Shown piece after piece: positions 25,046 to 33,345 of a stretch of DNA of 64,000 nucleotides (the stretch's first letter is position 1; each line of letters starts with the position of its first letter). A program made the position numbers and the translations under genes. Below the pieces are notes generated by a model that was given only the letters and a program-made list of their open reading frames with translations, was not told the DNA's origin and ran no database searches. Source of the DNA: Kitasatospora sp. NBC_00315 (GTDB lineage Bacteria > Actinomycetota > Actinomycetes > Streptomycetales > Streptomycetaceae); contig NZ_CP108025.1 in the NCBI RefSeq assembly GCF_041435095.1, positions 1,054,001 to 1,118,000 of the forward strand, given 5' to 3'.

Positions 25046-26692
25046 TCAGTCGGCCCGGTGCACCACCTCGCCGGCCACCACGCCCAGCTCCACCCGCGCG
25101 TCCAGGATCGCCTTCGGTTCGGCGGCGAACAGGTCGTCCGAGAGCAGCACCAGGTCGGCGAGCTTGCCGGGGGCCAGCGAGCCGAGCTCGGTCTCCAGGA
25201 AGTTGGCGTACGCGCTGCCCAGCGTGTAGCCGCGCACGGCTGTGGCGAGGTCCAGCGTCTCCTGCGGCATCCAGGCGGGCCCGCCGGCCAGGCCCTGCCG
25301 GGTGACGGCGGTGTAGAGGCCGACCAGCGGGTCCATCTCGGCGACGTTCCAGTCGCTGGAGAGCGCGAGTGTGGCACCGGCCTCGTGCAGGCTGCGCATC
25401 GGCCAGGCCTTGCTCCACCGCTGCTCACCGACCGCCTCGGCCCAGTCCCGGCCGGGACCGGCGATGTCCGGCGAGCAGTGCCGGGGCTGCATGCAGGCCA
25501 CCACGCCGAGCTCCGCGAAGCGCGGGACGTCCGCCCGGTCGAGGCACTCCACGTGCACCACCTGGTGCCGGGCGTCGCGCGGTCCGTTGACGGCGCGGGC
25601 GTGCTCGACGGCGTCCAGGACGGTCCGGATGCCCCGGTCGCCGGTGGCGTGCACGAAGGCCTGGAACCCGGCCGCGTCCAGGGTGGCCAGTACCTCGGCG
25701 AACTCCTGCGGCGGGTAGAAGGTCTCGCCCCGGTGGCTGTGGCAGCCGGCGTACGGCTCCAGCAGGGCGGCGGTACGCGGCTCCACGACGTCGTCGATGT
25801 AGAGCTTCAACGGGCCGACCCGCAGCCGGTCGGAGGTGTACCGGCGGCCCGCCTCGGCGAACTCGGCGAGATCCGCCGGGGTCGTTCCGCGCGGGTGGAA
25901 CAGCGCCGCGACCAGCCGCGAGCGGAGCCTGCCCTCGGCGGCCGCGCGCTCGAACAGGGCCAGGTCGTCCAGCGAGTTCTGCGGTTCGACGACGGTGGTG
26001 ATGCCGAACCGGGCCGCCATGTCGAGGCTGCTGACCAGCCGCCCGTACTGGCGGTCCACCGCGGCCCACGGCACGCCCGCGGCGCGCAGCGCCCGGTGGC
26101 CGTCGCGGGAGAGGCCCTTGACGGCGAAGTCGGTGAGGAAGCCGGTGGGTTCGCCCGTCGCGGGGTCCTTGCGGACGGTCCCGTACGGCAGCCCGGTGGT
26201 GTCCCTGGTGATGCCGAGCCGGTGCAGGGCCGCGGTGTTCAGCCAGGCGGTGTGGACGTCGTAGCTGAGCACGAACGCGGGCCGCCCACCGGTGTACGGG
26301 TCGAGGTCCGCGGCGGTGGGCATCCGGCCGCCGGGGATCGCGGAGTAGTCGAACGCCTCGCCCTCGATCCACTCCTCGTCCGGGTGGCTGCGCAGCCGGG
26401 CGGCGATCCGGGCACCGATCTCGGCGAGGCCGGTGGCGCCGGCGAGTTGGACGCAGTCGGCGTCGGACCCGAGCCGGACGTGGTTGTGACTGTCCACGAA
26501 GCCGGGCAGCACCAGGCGGCCCCGCGCGTCCACCACCTCGGTGTCGGGACCGGTGAGTTCGCGCCAGCCCGCGCCGTCGCCGACCCAGGTGATCCGGCCG
26601 TCGCGGACGGCGATCGCCTCGGCGCGGGGCCGGGAGTCGTCCACGGTGTGGACGTGGGCGTTGTGCAGGACGAGGTCGGCGGGGCGGTTCAC
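25046..26692 (-). CDS. YtcJ-like metal-dependent amidohydrolase
   Basis: A 548-residue protein whose GTG start at 26692 overlaps the permease stop by GTGA. Hallmarks of the amidohydrolase superfamily are GRLVLPGFVDSHNHV (first metal HxH-type motif), YIDDVVEPRTAAL, FQAFVHATGDRGI, HVECLDRADVP and LALSSDWNVAEMDPL, with the closing LAPGKLADLVLLSDD strand. It resembles YtcJ/exoenzyme-regulatory-protein AepA relatives that hydrolyse N-acyl or formamide groups. Coupling to an amino-acid-type permease suggests it acts on an imported amide or cyclic amino compound. Substrate is not predictable. Confidence 0.88.
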   Translation of the reverse strand: MNRPADLVLHNAHVHTVDDSRPRAEAIAVRDGRITWVGDGAGWRELTGPDTEVVDARGRLVLPGFVDSHNHVRLGSDADCVQLAGATGLAEIGARIAARLRSHPDEEWIEGEAFDYSAIPGGRMPTAADLDPYTGGRPAFVLSYDVHTAWLNTAALHRLGITRDTTGLPYGTVRKDPATGEPTGFLTDFAVKGLSRDGHRALRAAGVPWAAVDRQYGRLVSSLDMAARFGITTVVEPQNSLDDLALFERAAAEGRLRSRLVAALFHPRGTTPADLAEFAEAGRRYTSDRLRVGPLKLYIDDVVEPRTAALLEPYAGCHSHRGETFYPPQEFAEVLATLDAAGFQAFVHATGDRGIRTVLDAVEHARAVNGPRDARHQVVHVECLDRADVPRFAELGVVACMQPRHCSPDIAGPGRDWAEAVGEQRWSKAWPMRSLHEAGATLALSSDWNVAEMDPLVGLYTAVTRQGLAGGPAWMPQETLDLATAVRGYTLGSAYANFLETELGSLAPGKLADLVLLSDDLFAAEPKAILDARVELGVVAGEVVHRAD

Positions 26693-28140
26693 ATCTTCTC
26701 CGTGAGGGCGGTGCGGGCCGCGTCGGCGGCGGAGGCCGACGGGGCGGCGGGAACGACGGCGGGGTGCTCCCCGGCGAGGTCGGCGGGCAGGCTGAGCATC
26801 CAGTGGGTGGCACCGCGCGGGCGCAGGTAGCCGAACCAGTAGGCGACGCCGACGAGCAGCACGGCGCCGGTGATCAGCAGGTCACGGGCGCTCTGCTGGG
26901 TGAGCGAGTAGCCGAGGACGCCGATGGTGACCAGCGGGACGACGGGCCACAGCGGCATCCGCCACGCGGGGGTGGCGCGGTGCCGGGCCCGGCGGGCGGT
27001 CAGGGCGGCGCAGCCGAGCAGCAGGTAGATGACGGCGACGACGACACCGGTGAAGCCGAGCAGCGCCTCGATCGGCACGGCCAGCGCGAGCACGATGCCG
27101 GGAACCCCGATGGCCAGGGTGGCGACCCAGGGCGAACCCCAGCGCGGGTGCAGACTGCCGAGCGCCCGGTTGACCGGGTCGGGCCAGGTGCGGTCGCGGG
27201 CGGAGGCGTAGAGCACCCGGCCGTTCTGCAGCACCATCACGATGACGGCGTTGAGGATCGCGGCGGCGATGCAGAGGCTGACGAAGGTGCCCACGGTGCT
27301 GCCCGCCCAGGAGTCGACCACCGCGACCAGGTCGCCGGTGGCGAGTGCGTCCGGCGAGGCGACGCCCAGACAGATGGCGGTGACCGGGACGCTGATCAGG
27401 ACGACCCCGGCCAGCAGCGACCACAGGACGGTCCGGGCGACGCTGCGGCGCGGGTCGCGCAGGTCCTCGGAGAGGTACACGGCGGTGCCGAACCCGTTGT
27501 AGGTGAAGAGGGCGACCGCGAGTCCGGAGACGAGCAGCCCGGCGGTGAACGGACTGGTGCCGCCCTGGCCGTCCGGCACCACGGCGTGCAGCAGGGTGGA
27601 GACGGGCTGGCGTACGTGCAGGAAGCCGAGCACGCTGACCACGGCGGCGGCGAGCACCTCGATGCCGAGGAAGACGCCGGTGATCAGGGCGTTGGACTTG
27701 ATGTCCAGCACACCGACCGCGACGGCCAGGGCCATCACCGCCGCTCCGGCCACCGCGGGGTCGAGGGAGACCACCGAGGAGAGGTAGCCGGCCGTACCGA
27801 GGGCGATGATCGGCGGGATCACCAGCAGCGACACCACGGAGATCACGAAGACCAGCCAGCCGGCGAGGCGCCCGAGCAACTGCCCGACGATCGAGTACTC
27901 ACCGCCGGCGCTGGGGACGAGCGTTCCCAGCTCGGCGTAGCAGAAGCCGACGCCGAGCGAGAGCAGGGCCGCGATCAGCAGGGTCAGCACGGCGCCGCTC
28001 CCCTGGCTCTGCAGCAGCGGCGGAACGACGATGAACAGGGAGGAGGCGGGTGTGACGCAGGAGAGCGTCAGCAGGACGCCGCCGAACACGCCCAGCGAGC
28101 GGGGCAGCGCGGCGAGGTCCGGCTTCGGGGTTTCGGTCAT
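26689..28140 (-). CDS. APC-family amino acid/amine permease
   Basis: A 483-residue transporter with twelve hydrophobic helices. The first helix motif GVFGGVLLTLSCVTPASSLFIVVPPL and FCYAELGTLVPSAGGEYSIVGQLLG identify the APC superfamily. It lies 119 bases after an AsnC-type regulator gene and is translationally coupled to the amidohydrolase, forming a likely uptake-and-hydrolysis unit. Substrate specificity cannot be read; amino acids or amines are typical. The intergenic region carries a GTCAACC/GGTTAAC dyad. Confidence 0.9.
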   Translation of the reverse strand: MTETPKPDLAALPRSLGVFGGVLLTLSCVTPASSLFIVVPPLLQSQGSGAVLTLLIAALLSLGVGFCYAELGTLVPSAGGEYSIVGQLLGRLAGWLVFVISVVSLLVIPPIIALGTAGYLSSVVSLDPAVAGAAVMALAVAVGVLDIKSNALITGVFLGIEVLAAAVVSVLGFLHVRQPVSTLLHAVVPDGQGGTSPFTAGLLVSGLAVALFTYNGFGTAVYLSEDLRDPRRSVARTVLWSLLAGVVLISVPVTAICLGVASPDALATGDLVAVVDSWAGSTVGTFVSLCIAAAILNAVIVMVLQNGRVLYASARDRTWPDPVNRALGSLHPRWGSPWVATLAIGVPGIVLALAVPIEALLGFTGVVVAVIYLLLGCAALTARRARHRATPAWRMPLWPVVPLVTIGVLGYSLTQQSARDLLITGAVLLVGVAYWFGYLRPRGATHWMLSLPADLAGEHPAVVPAAPSASAADAARTALTEKM

Positions 28141-28203
28141 CGGGCACCCGGACTCGGTAGAAGGTGGGGGTGCCGGTCATTCAACGCGCGGCGAAAAGAT
28201 CGC

Positions 28204-28223
28204 GTCAACCCTTCTTGGTTAAC
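28204..28223 (-). promoter_or_regulatory. Imperfect dyad in the AsnC-permease gap
   Basis: GTCAACC-CTTCTT-GGTTAAC (one mismatch between arms) lies 64-83 bases upstream of the permease start. It could bind the adjacent AsnC-type regulator. On the minus strand it includes a TTGACG -35-like hexamer. Confidence 0.45.
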
Positions 28224-28258
28224 GTTTCACGCTCAGATGACTTCTTTTTCTCCTATTC

Positions 28259-29239
28259 CTAAGTTGAGAGCACTCCAGACAAAGGATTCACCGGTCGGAG
28301 CGGTAGATCGTAGGTGTAGGACTCCTTGACGATCTCCAGGTGGTACCAGGACTCCACCCGGACGACGCCCTCCGCGCCGCGCAGCGCGTCCAGCGTCGCG
28401 AGCAGCGCCGGGCGGTCGCTCGCGTCCACCCCGCACACCACGTCGAAGCGGCCGTGGCCGGCCGCCACGTAGTTGACCCCGGGCAGTCGCGCGGCGGCTC
28501 CCGCGGCGGCCGGCGCGCTGCCGCGTACGGTCAGGCCGACGCCCACCGCCTCCCGCACCCCGACCGCCCGTGAGTCGACCAGGCCGGTCACGTGGACGGC
28601 TCCCGACTCCAGCAGCCTCAGCACCCGTGCCCGGGTGGCAGGCTGGGACAGCGCGACGCGCTCCGAGAGCGCGGCGAACGAGGCGCGGCCGTCGGCCTGC
28701 AGCAGGCCGAGCAGCGCGCGGTCGACGTCGTCCACCAGTGGGCGGCGTTCGGCGCCGCCCGCTCCCGGCCCGCCGCCCGCTCCCGGCCCGCTCTCGGCCT
28801 CCCGCACCGGCGAGTAGGCGTCCTTGACCAGCCGGGTGCACCGGAACACCTCGATCCCCCGCACCCCGGGCGCCGACCGCAGCGCCGCGAACTCACGCTC
28901 CAGCGCCGACTCGTCGGCGACCCGGAGTTCGACCACCACGGCGCGGGCGCCGGCGGTGCAGGACACGAAGCTGGTCGCCGGGCGGGCGGCCGCCGCGTCG
29001 GCGGCCGCCCGCCCGGGGCCCTCGACGTCCAGCGAGACGTGCGCCACCGCGCCGATCCCGACGACCCACGGCTGGACGATCCCGACCACCCGCACCGTCC
29101 CGGTCTCCAGCAGCCGGTGCACCCGGGCCCGGGCCGCCTCCCGCGAGACGCCCAGCAGCTCGGCGAGCCGCTGGTGGCTGATCCGGCCGTCCCGCTGCAG
29201 TTCGCGGACCAGCGCGGCGTCGAACGCGTCCAGCATCAT
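28259..29239 (-). CDS. Tandem-domain Lrp/AsnC-family regulator
   Basis: A 326-residue protein from an ATG at 29239 (GGGAG five bases upstream; a second ATG follows immediately). It contains two complete Lrp/AsnC units: an HTH at about 5-50 (DAALVRELQRDGRISHQRLAELLGVSREAARARVHRLLETG) with a RAM domain to about 145, a Gly/Pro linker, then HTH (DRALLGLLQADGRASFAALSERVALSQPATRARVLRLLESG) and RAM domain ending WYHLEIVKESYTYD. Such fused dimers are common in actinobacteria. It is probably the specific regulator of the permease/amidohydrolase genes downstream and likely senses their substrate. Confidence 0.9.
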   Translation of the reverse strand: MMLDAFDAALVRELQRDGRISHQRLAELLGVSREAARARVHRLLETGTVRVVGIVQPWVVGIGAVAHVSLDVEGPGRAAADAAAARPATSFVSCTAGARAVVVELRVADESALEREFAALRSAPGVRGIEVFRCTRLVKDAYSPVREAESGPGAGGGPGAGGAERRPLVDDVDRALLGLLQADGRASFAALSERVALSQPATRARVLRLLESGAVHVTGLVDSRAVGVREAVGVGLTVRGSAPAAAGAAARLPGVNYVAAGHGRFDVVCGVDASDRPALLATLDALRGAEGVVRVESWYHLEIVKESYTYDLPLRPVNPLSGVLST

Positions 29240-29306
29240 GGGCACTCCCCTCGTCCCGGCGATCGTACCCATCGCCCCTCCCCGCCCGGCGCCACCTTTC
29301 CTGACC

Positions 29307-29314
29307 GAACGTTC
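29307..29314 (+). promoter_or_regulatory. GAACGTTC palindrome before the TetR gene
   Basis: An eight-base perfect palindrome inside ACCGAACGTTCCAGT, 23 bases upstream of the TetR start. The position fits an autoregulatory operator overlapping the promoter. Confidence 0.45.
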
Positions 29315-29336
29315 CAGTGGAAGTCAGGGTCGACTC

Positions 29337-29918
29337 GTGGCCAGGACCAAGGAATTCGACCCGGACGTCGCCCTTCGCGCGGCCCTGGGGCTGTTCTGGG
29401 AGCGCGGCTACGAAGCGACGTCGACGAGCGACGTCGTCGCGCGCCTGGGCATCGGACGCGCCAGCGTCTACGCCACCTTCGGCAGCAAGCACGAGCTGTA
29501 TCTCCGCGCGCTCGACCGGTACGCGGAGCAGACCGATCCGCGCCTGCTGGAGGAGCTCTCGCAGCCGGGCGCCGTCCTGCCGGCGGTCCGGGCGCTGGTC
29601 CGCCGGTTCGCCGAGAAGGCCGGTTCGGAGCGGCGGACCCTCGGCTGTTTCGTCACCAACACCGCCGCCGAGCTGGCCGCCCACGACCGTGAGGCGGCCC
29701 GCCGGGTCGAGGCCGGCTGGGACCACCTGGAGACGCTGCTGCACTCGGCCCTGGTGCGGGCCGCGGCCCGGGGGGAGCTGGCCGCGGAGCGGGACCCCCG
29801 GGGGATCGCCCGACTCCTCGTCGTGCTGATGCAGGGGATGCGCGTGGTCGGCAAGGCCGCCACCGACCCGGGCCGGGTGCGGGACGCCGCCGAACAGGCA
29901 CTGACGCTGCTGGACTGA
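29337..29918 (+). CDS. TetR-family regulator (YxaF/AcrR-like)
   Basis: A 193-residue regulator from a GTG at 29337 (VARTKEFDPD). The helix-turn-helix is typical (ALRAALGLFWERGYEATSTSDVVARLGIGRASVYATFGSKHELYLRAL). The C-terminal domain has the GCFVTNTAAELAAHD signature of the subgroup that includes regulators of oxidoreductases and efflux pumps. Such genes commonly stand beside the short-chain dehydrogenase they control. Here only a small SDR-like remnant remains downstream, so the regulator may have lost its local target. Confidence 0.9.
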   Translation: MARTKEFDPDVALRAALGLFWERGYEATSTSDVVARLGIGRASVYATFGSKHELYLRALDRYAEQTDPRLLEELSQPGAVLPAVRALVRRFAEKAGSERRTLGCFVTNTAAELAAHDREAARRVEAGWDHLETLLHSALVRAAARGELAAERDPRGIARLLVVLMQGMRVVGKAATDPGRVRDAAEQALTLLD

Positions 29919-30031
29919 CCCGGCCGAGCCGAGCCGGCCCTCGTCCGGGTGCCCCTGCGCCCGGCGGCCCGCACCCCCGCCTCGCCTTGGACCTCGCCCT
30001 CGCCCGGTGACACTGTGCTCCGACTCGATAC

Positions 30032-30067
30032 CGGACCGATCGATCCACTGTCGACTCGATCGGTCCG
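30032..30067. repeat. Perfect 12-base inverted repeat in the TetR-GNAT gap
   Basis: CGGACCGATCGA (30032-30043) and TCGATCGGTCCG (30056-30067) flank a 12-base loop. It could terminate the TetR transcript or serve as an operator. Confidence 0.55.
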
Positions 30068-30113
30068 ACCGTTGGGCCCGATCGTCCGCCCCGTCACCCG
30101 CTCGCCCGCTCAG

Positions 30114-30167
30114 CGCGGCCGACCCAGGGGCACCGACCTGGTGGTCGACGGCGGGACCTCCACCTGA
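30114..30167 (+). pseudogene. C-terminal relic of a short-chain dehydrogenase
   Basis: The plus strand reads RGRPRGTDLVVDGGTST followed by a stop, which is the standard C-terminal signature of SDR enzymes (TGTDLVVDGG). No Rossmann start, SYK triad or other SDR motif is found upstream in the 29919-30113 stretch. It lies just after a TetR gene of a type usually paired with an SDR, so it looks like the last remnant of the deleted target gene. Confidence 0.5.
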
Positions 30168-30331
30168 CCGCTCCCCGGGCCGCCTGCCTCCGGCCCGAGC
30201 GAGCCGACGCGGACCGGCGGCGGGCAGGGCCGGGCAGGGCGGGACCAGCCGGGCGTAGCGGGTGGTCGGAACAGCGGTGCAGCCGGGGAACAGGCAGGTC
30301 ACAGGCCCGGGACGGGGTGGAGCCGCCGGGC

Positions 30332-30343
30332 TAGGGTGGGGAG
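30332..30343 (+). promoter_or_regulatory. -10 element close to the GNAT start
   Basis: TAGGGT (30332-30337) lies six bases before the ATG at 30344, so transcription should begin at or next to the start codon. GGGGAG overlaps the gap and could instead act as a weak ribosome site. Confidence 0.45.
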
Positions 30344-30952
30344 ATGAACACCGGATACCGACCTGTTCCCGCGCGGGTGGCCGAGCCCGCGGACATCGAC
30401 GCCGTCGTCGCCGCACTGACGACCGCCTTCTTCGAGGACCCGCTGTGGGGCCCGGCCTTCCCCGACCCGGACCGCCGCGCGGTACAGGCGGCGGCCATGT
30501 GGCGGCTGTACGTGACGTCGGCCCAGCGCTACCCCTGGACACTGGTGACACCGGGGGTGGAGGCCGTCGCCGTCTGGATCCCGCCGGGCGGCACCGAGCT
30601 GACCCCCACCGAGGAGAGCGGGTTCGCGGACTTCCTCGCCGACTGCGCGGGCCCCGAGGCGGCCGCGGGCATCATCGGCATCTGCGAGCTGCTGGAGGCG
30701 GCCCGCCCGAGCGAGCCGCACTTCTACCTCACCCTGCTGGGGACCCACGACGACCATCGCGGCAAGGGGCTCGGGATGGGCGTGCTCGCCGAGAGCCTGA
30801 CCCGCGTCGACGCCCTCGGCGCTCCGGCCTACCTGGAGTCGTCCAACCCCGCGAACGACGCACGGTACGAGAAGGCGGGCTTCGTGGCCCGCGACCGGAT
30901 CACCACGGCGACCGGCCATGTCGTGACGACCATGTGGCGCCCGGCCCGCTGA
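30344..30952 (+). CDS. GNAT-family N-acetyltransferase
   Basis: A 202-residue enzyme. The acetyl-CoA loop is visible as HDDHRGKGLGMGVLAESLTRVDALG (Q/R-x-x-G-x-G/A form), preceded by strand YLTLLGTH and followed by AYLESSNPANDARYEKAGFVARDRI, the typical C-terminal GNAT ending. The N-terminus (ADIDAVVAALTTAFFEDPLWGPAFPD) matches a common streptomycete subgroup whose substrates are unknown. It stands alone, convergent with the SDR gene, and may be expressed from a promoter almost at its start codon. Confidence 0.9.
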   Translation: MNTGYRPVPARVAEPADIDAVVAALTTAFFEDPLWGPAFPDPDRRAVQAAAMWRLYVTSAQRYPWTLVTPGVEAVAVWIPPGGTELTPTEESGFADFLADCAGPEAAAGIIGICELLEAARPSEPHFYLTLLGTHDDHRGKGLGMGVLAESLTRVDALGAPAYLESSNPANDARYEKAGFVARDRITTATGHVVTTMWRPAR

Positions 30953-31124
30953 CCACCGCTCCGCCGCCTCTCGGTCCGCCGCCCCGCTCCGGCTCCGGCG
31001 CGCGCCGGTACCGGCACCGACCCGGTGAGTTCCTCCGCGCCGGACCACCCCGGCGGCTCCCGGCGGCGGTTCGCGGCGCGCCCGGATCGGGGCGCGCCGC
31101 GAACCGGCGGCCGGGGAGCGGCCG

Positions 31125-31892
31125 CTACTGCGGGGTCACGTACGCGCCGGAGATGCCGCCGTCCACCAGGAAGGTGCTGGCGGTCATGAACGACGAGTCG
31201 TCGCTGGCCAGGAAGGCGACCGCGGCCGCGATCTCGTCCGGCTCGGCGAAGCGGCCGAGCGGGATGTGCACGAGCCGACGCGCGGCCCGCTCCGGGTCCT
31301 TGGCGAACAGCTCCTGGAGCAGCGGGGTGTTGACCGGCCCGGGGCAGAGCGCGTTGACCCGGATGCCCTCGCGGGCGAACTGGACGCCCAGCTCGCGGGA
31401 CATCGCCAGCACGCCGCCCTTGGAGGCGCTGTAGGAGATCTGCGAGGTGGCGGCGCCCATCACCGCGACGAAGGAGGCGGTGTTGATGATCGAGCCCTTG
31501 CCCCGCTCGCGCATGTGCGGGATCGCGTACTTGCAGCAGAGGTAGACGCTGGTCAGGTTGACGTCCTGGACCCTCTTCCAGGCCTCCAACCCGGTGGTGA
31601 GGATGGAGTCGTCCTCGGGCGGCGAGATACCGGCGTTGTTGAACGCGATGTCCAGGCGTCCGTACTCGGCCACCGTGGTCTCGTACATCGCGCGCACCGC
31701 GTCCTCGTCGGCGACGTCGGCCCGGATGAACAGGCCGCCGACCGAGGCCGCGGCCGCCTTGCCCGACTCCTCGTCGAGATCCACGCAGACCACCTTCGCC
31801 CCCTCGGCGGCGAAGCGGCGGGCGGTGGCGAGGCCGATTCCACTGCCCGCGCCGGTGATGACGGCCACCCGGCCGTCGAGTCGCTCGGTCAT
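31125..31892 (-). CDS. Short-chain dehydrogenase/reductase (FabG-like)
   Basis: A 255-residue enzyme from an ATG at 31892, four bases after the aldehyde dehydrogenase stop with a GGAGG site inside that gene. It has the complete classical SDR set: cofactor loop VITGAGSGIGLATARRF, acidic residue in VVCVDLDEE (NAD preference), FNNAGI, catalytic ISYSASKGG (Y-x-x-x-K) and terminal FLVDGGISGAY. As the last gene of the permease-ligase-hydrolase-dehydrogenase operon, it probably oxidises or reduces an intermediate of amine breakdown. Exact substrate unknown. Confidence 0.92.
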   Translation of the reverse strand: MTERLDGRVAVITGAGSGIGLATARRFAAEGAKVVCVDLDEESGKAAAASVGGLFIRADVADEDAVRAMYETTVAEYGRLDIAFNNAGISPPEDDSILTTGLEAWKRVQDVNLTSVYLCCKYAIPHMRERGKGSIINTASFVAVMGAATSQISYSASKGGVLAMSRELGVQFAREGIRVNALCPGPVNTPLLQELFAKDPERAARRLVHIPLGRFAEPDEIAAAVAFLASDDSSFMTASTFLVDGGISGAYVTPQ

Positions 31893-31896
31893 GGCG

Positions 31897-33273
31897 TTAC
31901 TCCTCCGTGGAGATGAAGACGTTCTTGGTTTCGGTGAAGGCGTGCAGCGCGTCGGGCCCCAGCTCCCGGCCGAGGCCGGACTGCTTGAACCCGCCGAACG
32001 GGGTCGAGTACCGCACCGAGGAGTGCGAGTTGACGGAGAGGTTGCCCGCCTCCACGCCCCGGGCGACCCGCAGGGCCCGTCCCACGTCCCGGGTCCAGAT
32101 GGAGCCGGAGAGGCCGTAGTCGGTGCTGTTGGCGATCCGCACGGCGTCCTGCTCGTCGCGGAACGGGACGACGGTGACCACCGGCCCGAAGATCTCCTCG
32201 GTGAACGCCCGCGCGTCGTGGTCGACGGGCGACAGGACGGTGGGCGGGAACCAGAAGCCGGGGCCGTCGGGCGCGCTGCCGGTGAAGGCGACCGGGCTGC
32301 CGTCGCCGAGGTAGGAGGCGACCCGTTCGCGGTGGGCCGCCGAGATCAGCGGGCCCATCTCGGTCTTCTCGTCGGTCGGGTCACCGACCCGCACGCCCCG
32401 GACGGCCGGCTCCAGCAATGCCATGAACTCGTCGAACACACCTGCCTGGACGAGGATCCGGGAGCGCGCGCAGCAGTCCTGTCCGGCGTTGTCGAACACG
32501 GCGTACGGTGCGGTGGCGGCGGCCTTCGCCAGATCGGCGTCGGCGAAGACGATGTTGGCGCTCTTGCCGCCGAGCTCCAGGGTGACGGGCTTGACCTGCT
32601 CGGCGCAGCCGGCCGCGATGCCCTTGCCGACCCGCGTGGAGCCGGTGAACACGACCTTGCGGACGTCGGGATGGGTGACGAAGCGCTGCCCCACGACCGG
32701 GCCCCGCCCCGGCAGCACCTGGAGCACTCCTTCGGGAATGCCCGCGTGCAGGGCGAGTTCGGCCAGGCGCAGGGCGGTGAGCGGGGTGAGTTCCGCGGGT
32801 TTGAGCACCACGGTGTTCCCCGCGGCGAGTGCCGGCGCCAGGCCCCAGGCCGCGATCGGCATCGGGAAGTTCCAGGGCACGATGACGCCGACCACCCCGA
32901 GCGGCTCCTGGAAGGTGACGTCCAGGCCGCCGGCCACCGGGATCTGCCGGCCGAAGAGGCGTTCGGGCGCGGCGGCGTAGTACTCGATCACGTCGCGCGC
33001 GTTGCCCGCCTCCCAGCGCGCGTTGCCCACCGTGTGACCGGCGTTGGCGACCTCCAGCGCGGCCAGTTGCTCGCGCTCGGAGTCGACGGCGGCGGCGAAG
33101 GCCCGCAGCAGGCGGGCCCGGTCGGCCGGGGCGACCGCGCGCCAGCTCTCGAAGGCGGTCCTGGCGCGGGCCACGGCGGCGTCGGTCTCGGCGAGACCGG
33201 CCATCGCCACCGTCCGGATCACCTCCTCGGTGGCGGGGTTGACCACCTCGAAGAGGTCCTGGTCCGAACTCAC
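31897..33273 (-). CDS. Aldehyde dehydrogenase (PuuC/GabD-like)
   Basis: A 458-residue enzyme from a GTG at 33273 with GAAGGAGA upstream. The ALDH landmarks are present: PWNFPMPIAAW, KPAELTPLTALRLAEL, FTGSTRVGKGI, catalytic Glu in LELGGKSANIVF and catalytic Cys in NAGQDCCARSR, plus EEIFGPVVTVVPF. The operon encodes a gamma-glutamyl ligase and a gamma-glutamyl hydrolase, so it probably oxidises a gamma-glutamyl-aminoaldehyde or a semialdehyde, as PuuC does in putrescine breakdown. Pathway placement is inferred from the neighbours. Confidence 0.92.
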   Translation of the reverse strand: MSSDQDLFEVVNPATEEVIRTVAMAGLAETDAAVARARTAFESWRAVAPADRARLLRAFAAAVDSEREQLAALEVANAGHTVGNARWEAGNARDVIEYYAAAPERLFGRQIPVAGGLDVTFQEPLGVVGVIVPWNFPMPIAAWGLAPALAAGNTVVLKPAELTPLTALRLAELALHAGIPEGVLQVLPGRGPVVGQRFVTHPDVRKVVFTGSTRVGKGIAAGCAEQVKPVTLELGGKSANIVFADADLAKAAATAPYAVFDNAGQDCCARSRILVQAGVFDEFMALLEPAVRGVRVGDPTDEKTEMGPLISAAHRERVASYLGDGSPVAFTGSAPDGPGFWFPPTVLSPVDHDARAFTEEIFGPVVTVVPFRDEQDAVRIANSTDYGLSGSIWTRDVGRALRVARGVEAGNLSVNSHSSVRYSTPFGGFKQSGLGRELGPDALHAFTETKNVFISTEE

Positions 33274-33345
33274 GGTGCTGTCTCCTTCAGGTGGTGGATG
33301 TCGACGTGCCACGAAGGTGGCGGGCGTGGCGGCTGCCACGGGGCT

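Noticed and set aside
26764..28329. Long plus-strand reading frame of about 520 codons over the permease gene
   Set aside because: It is antisense to a clear APC permease; its composition (Gly/Asp/Gln/Arg-rich) is the usual shadow in high-GC DNA.
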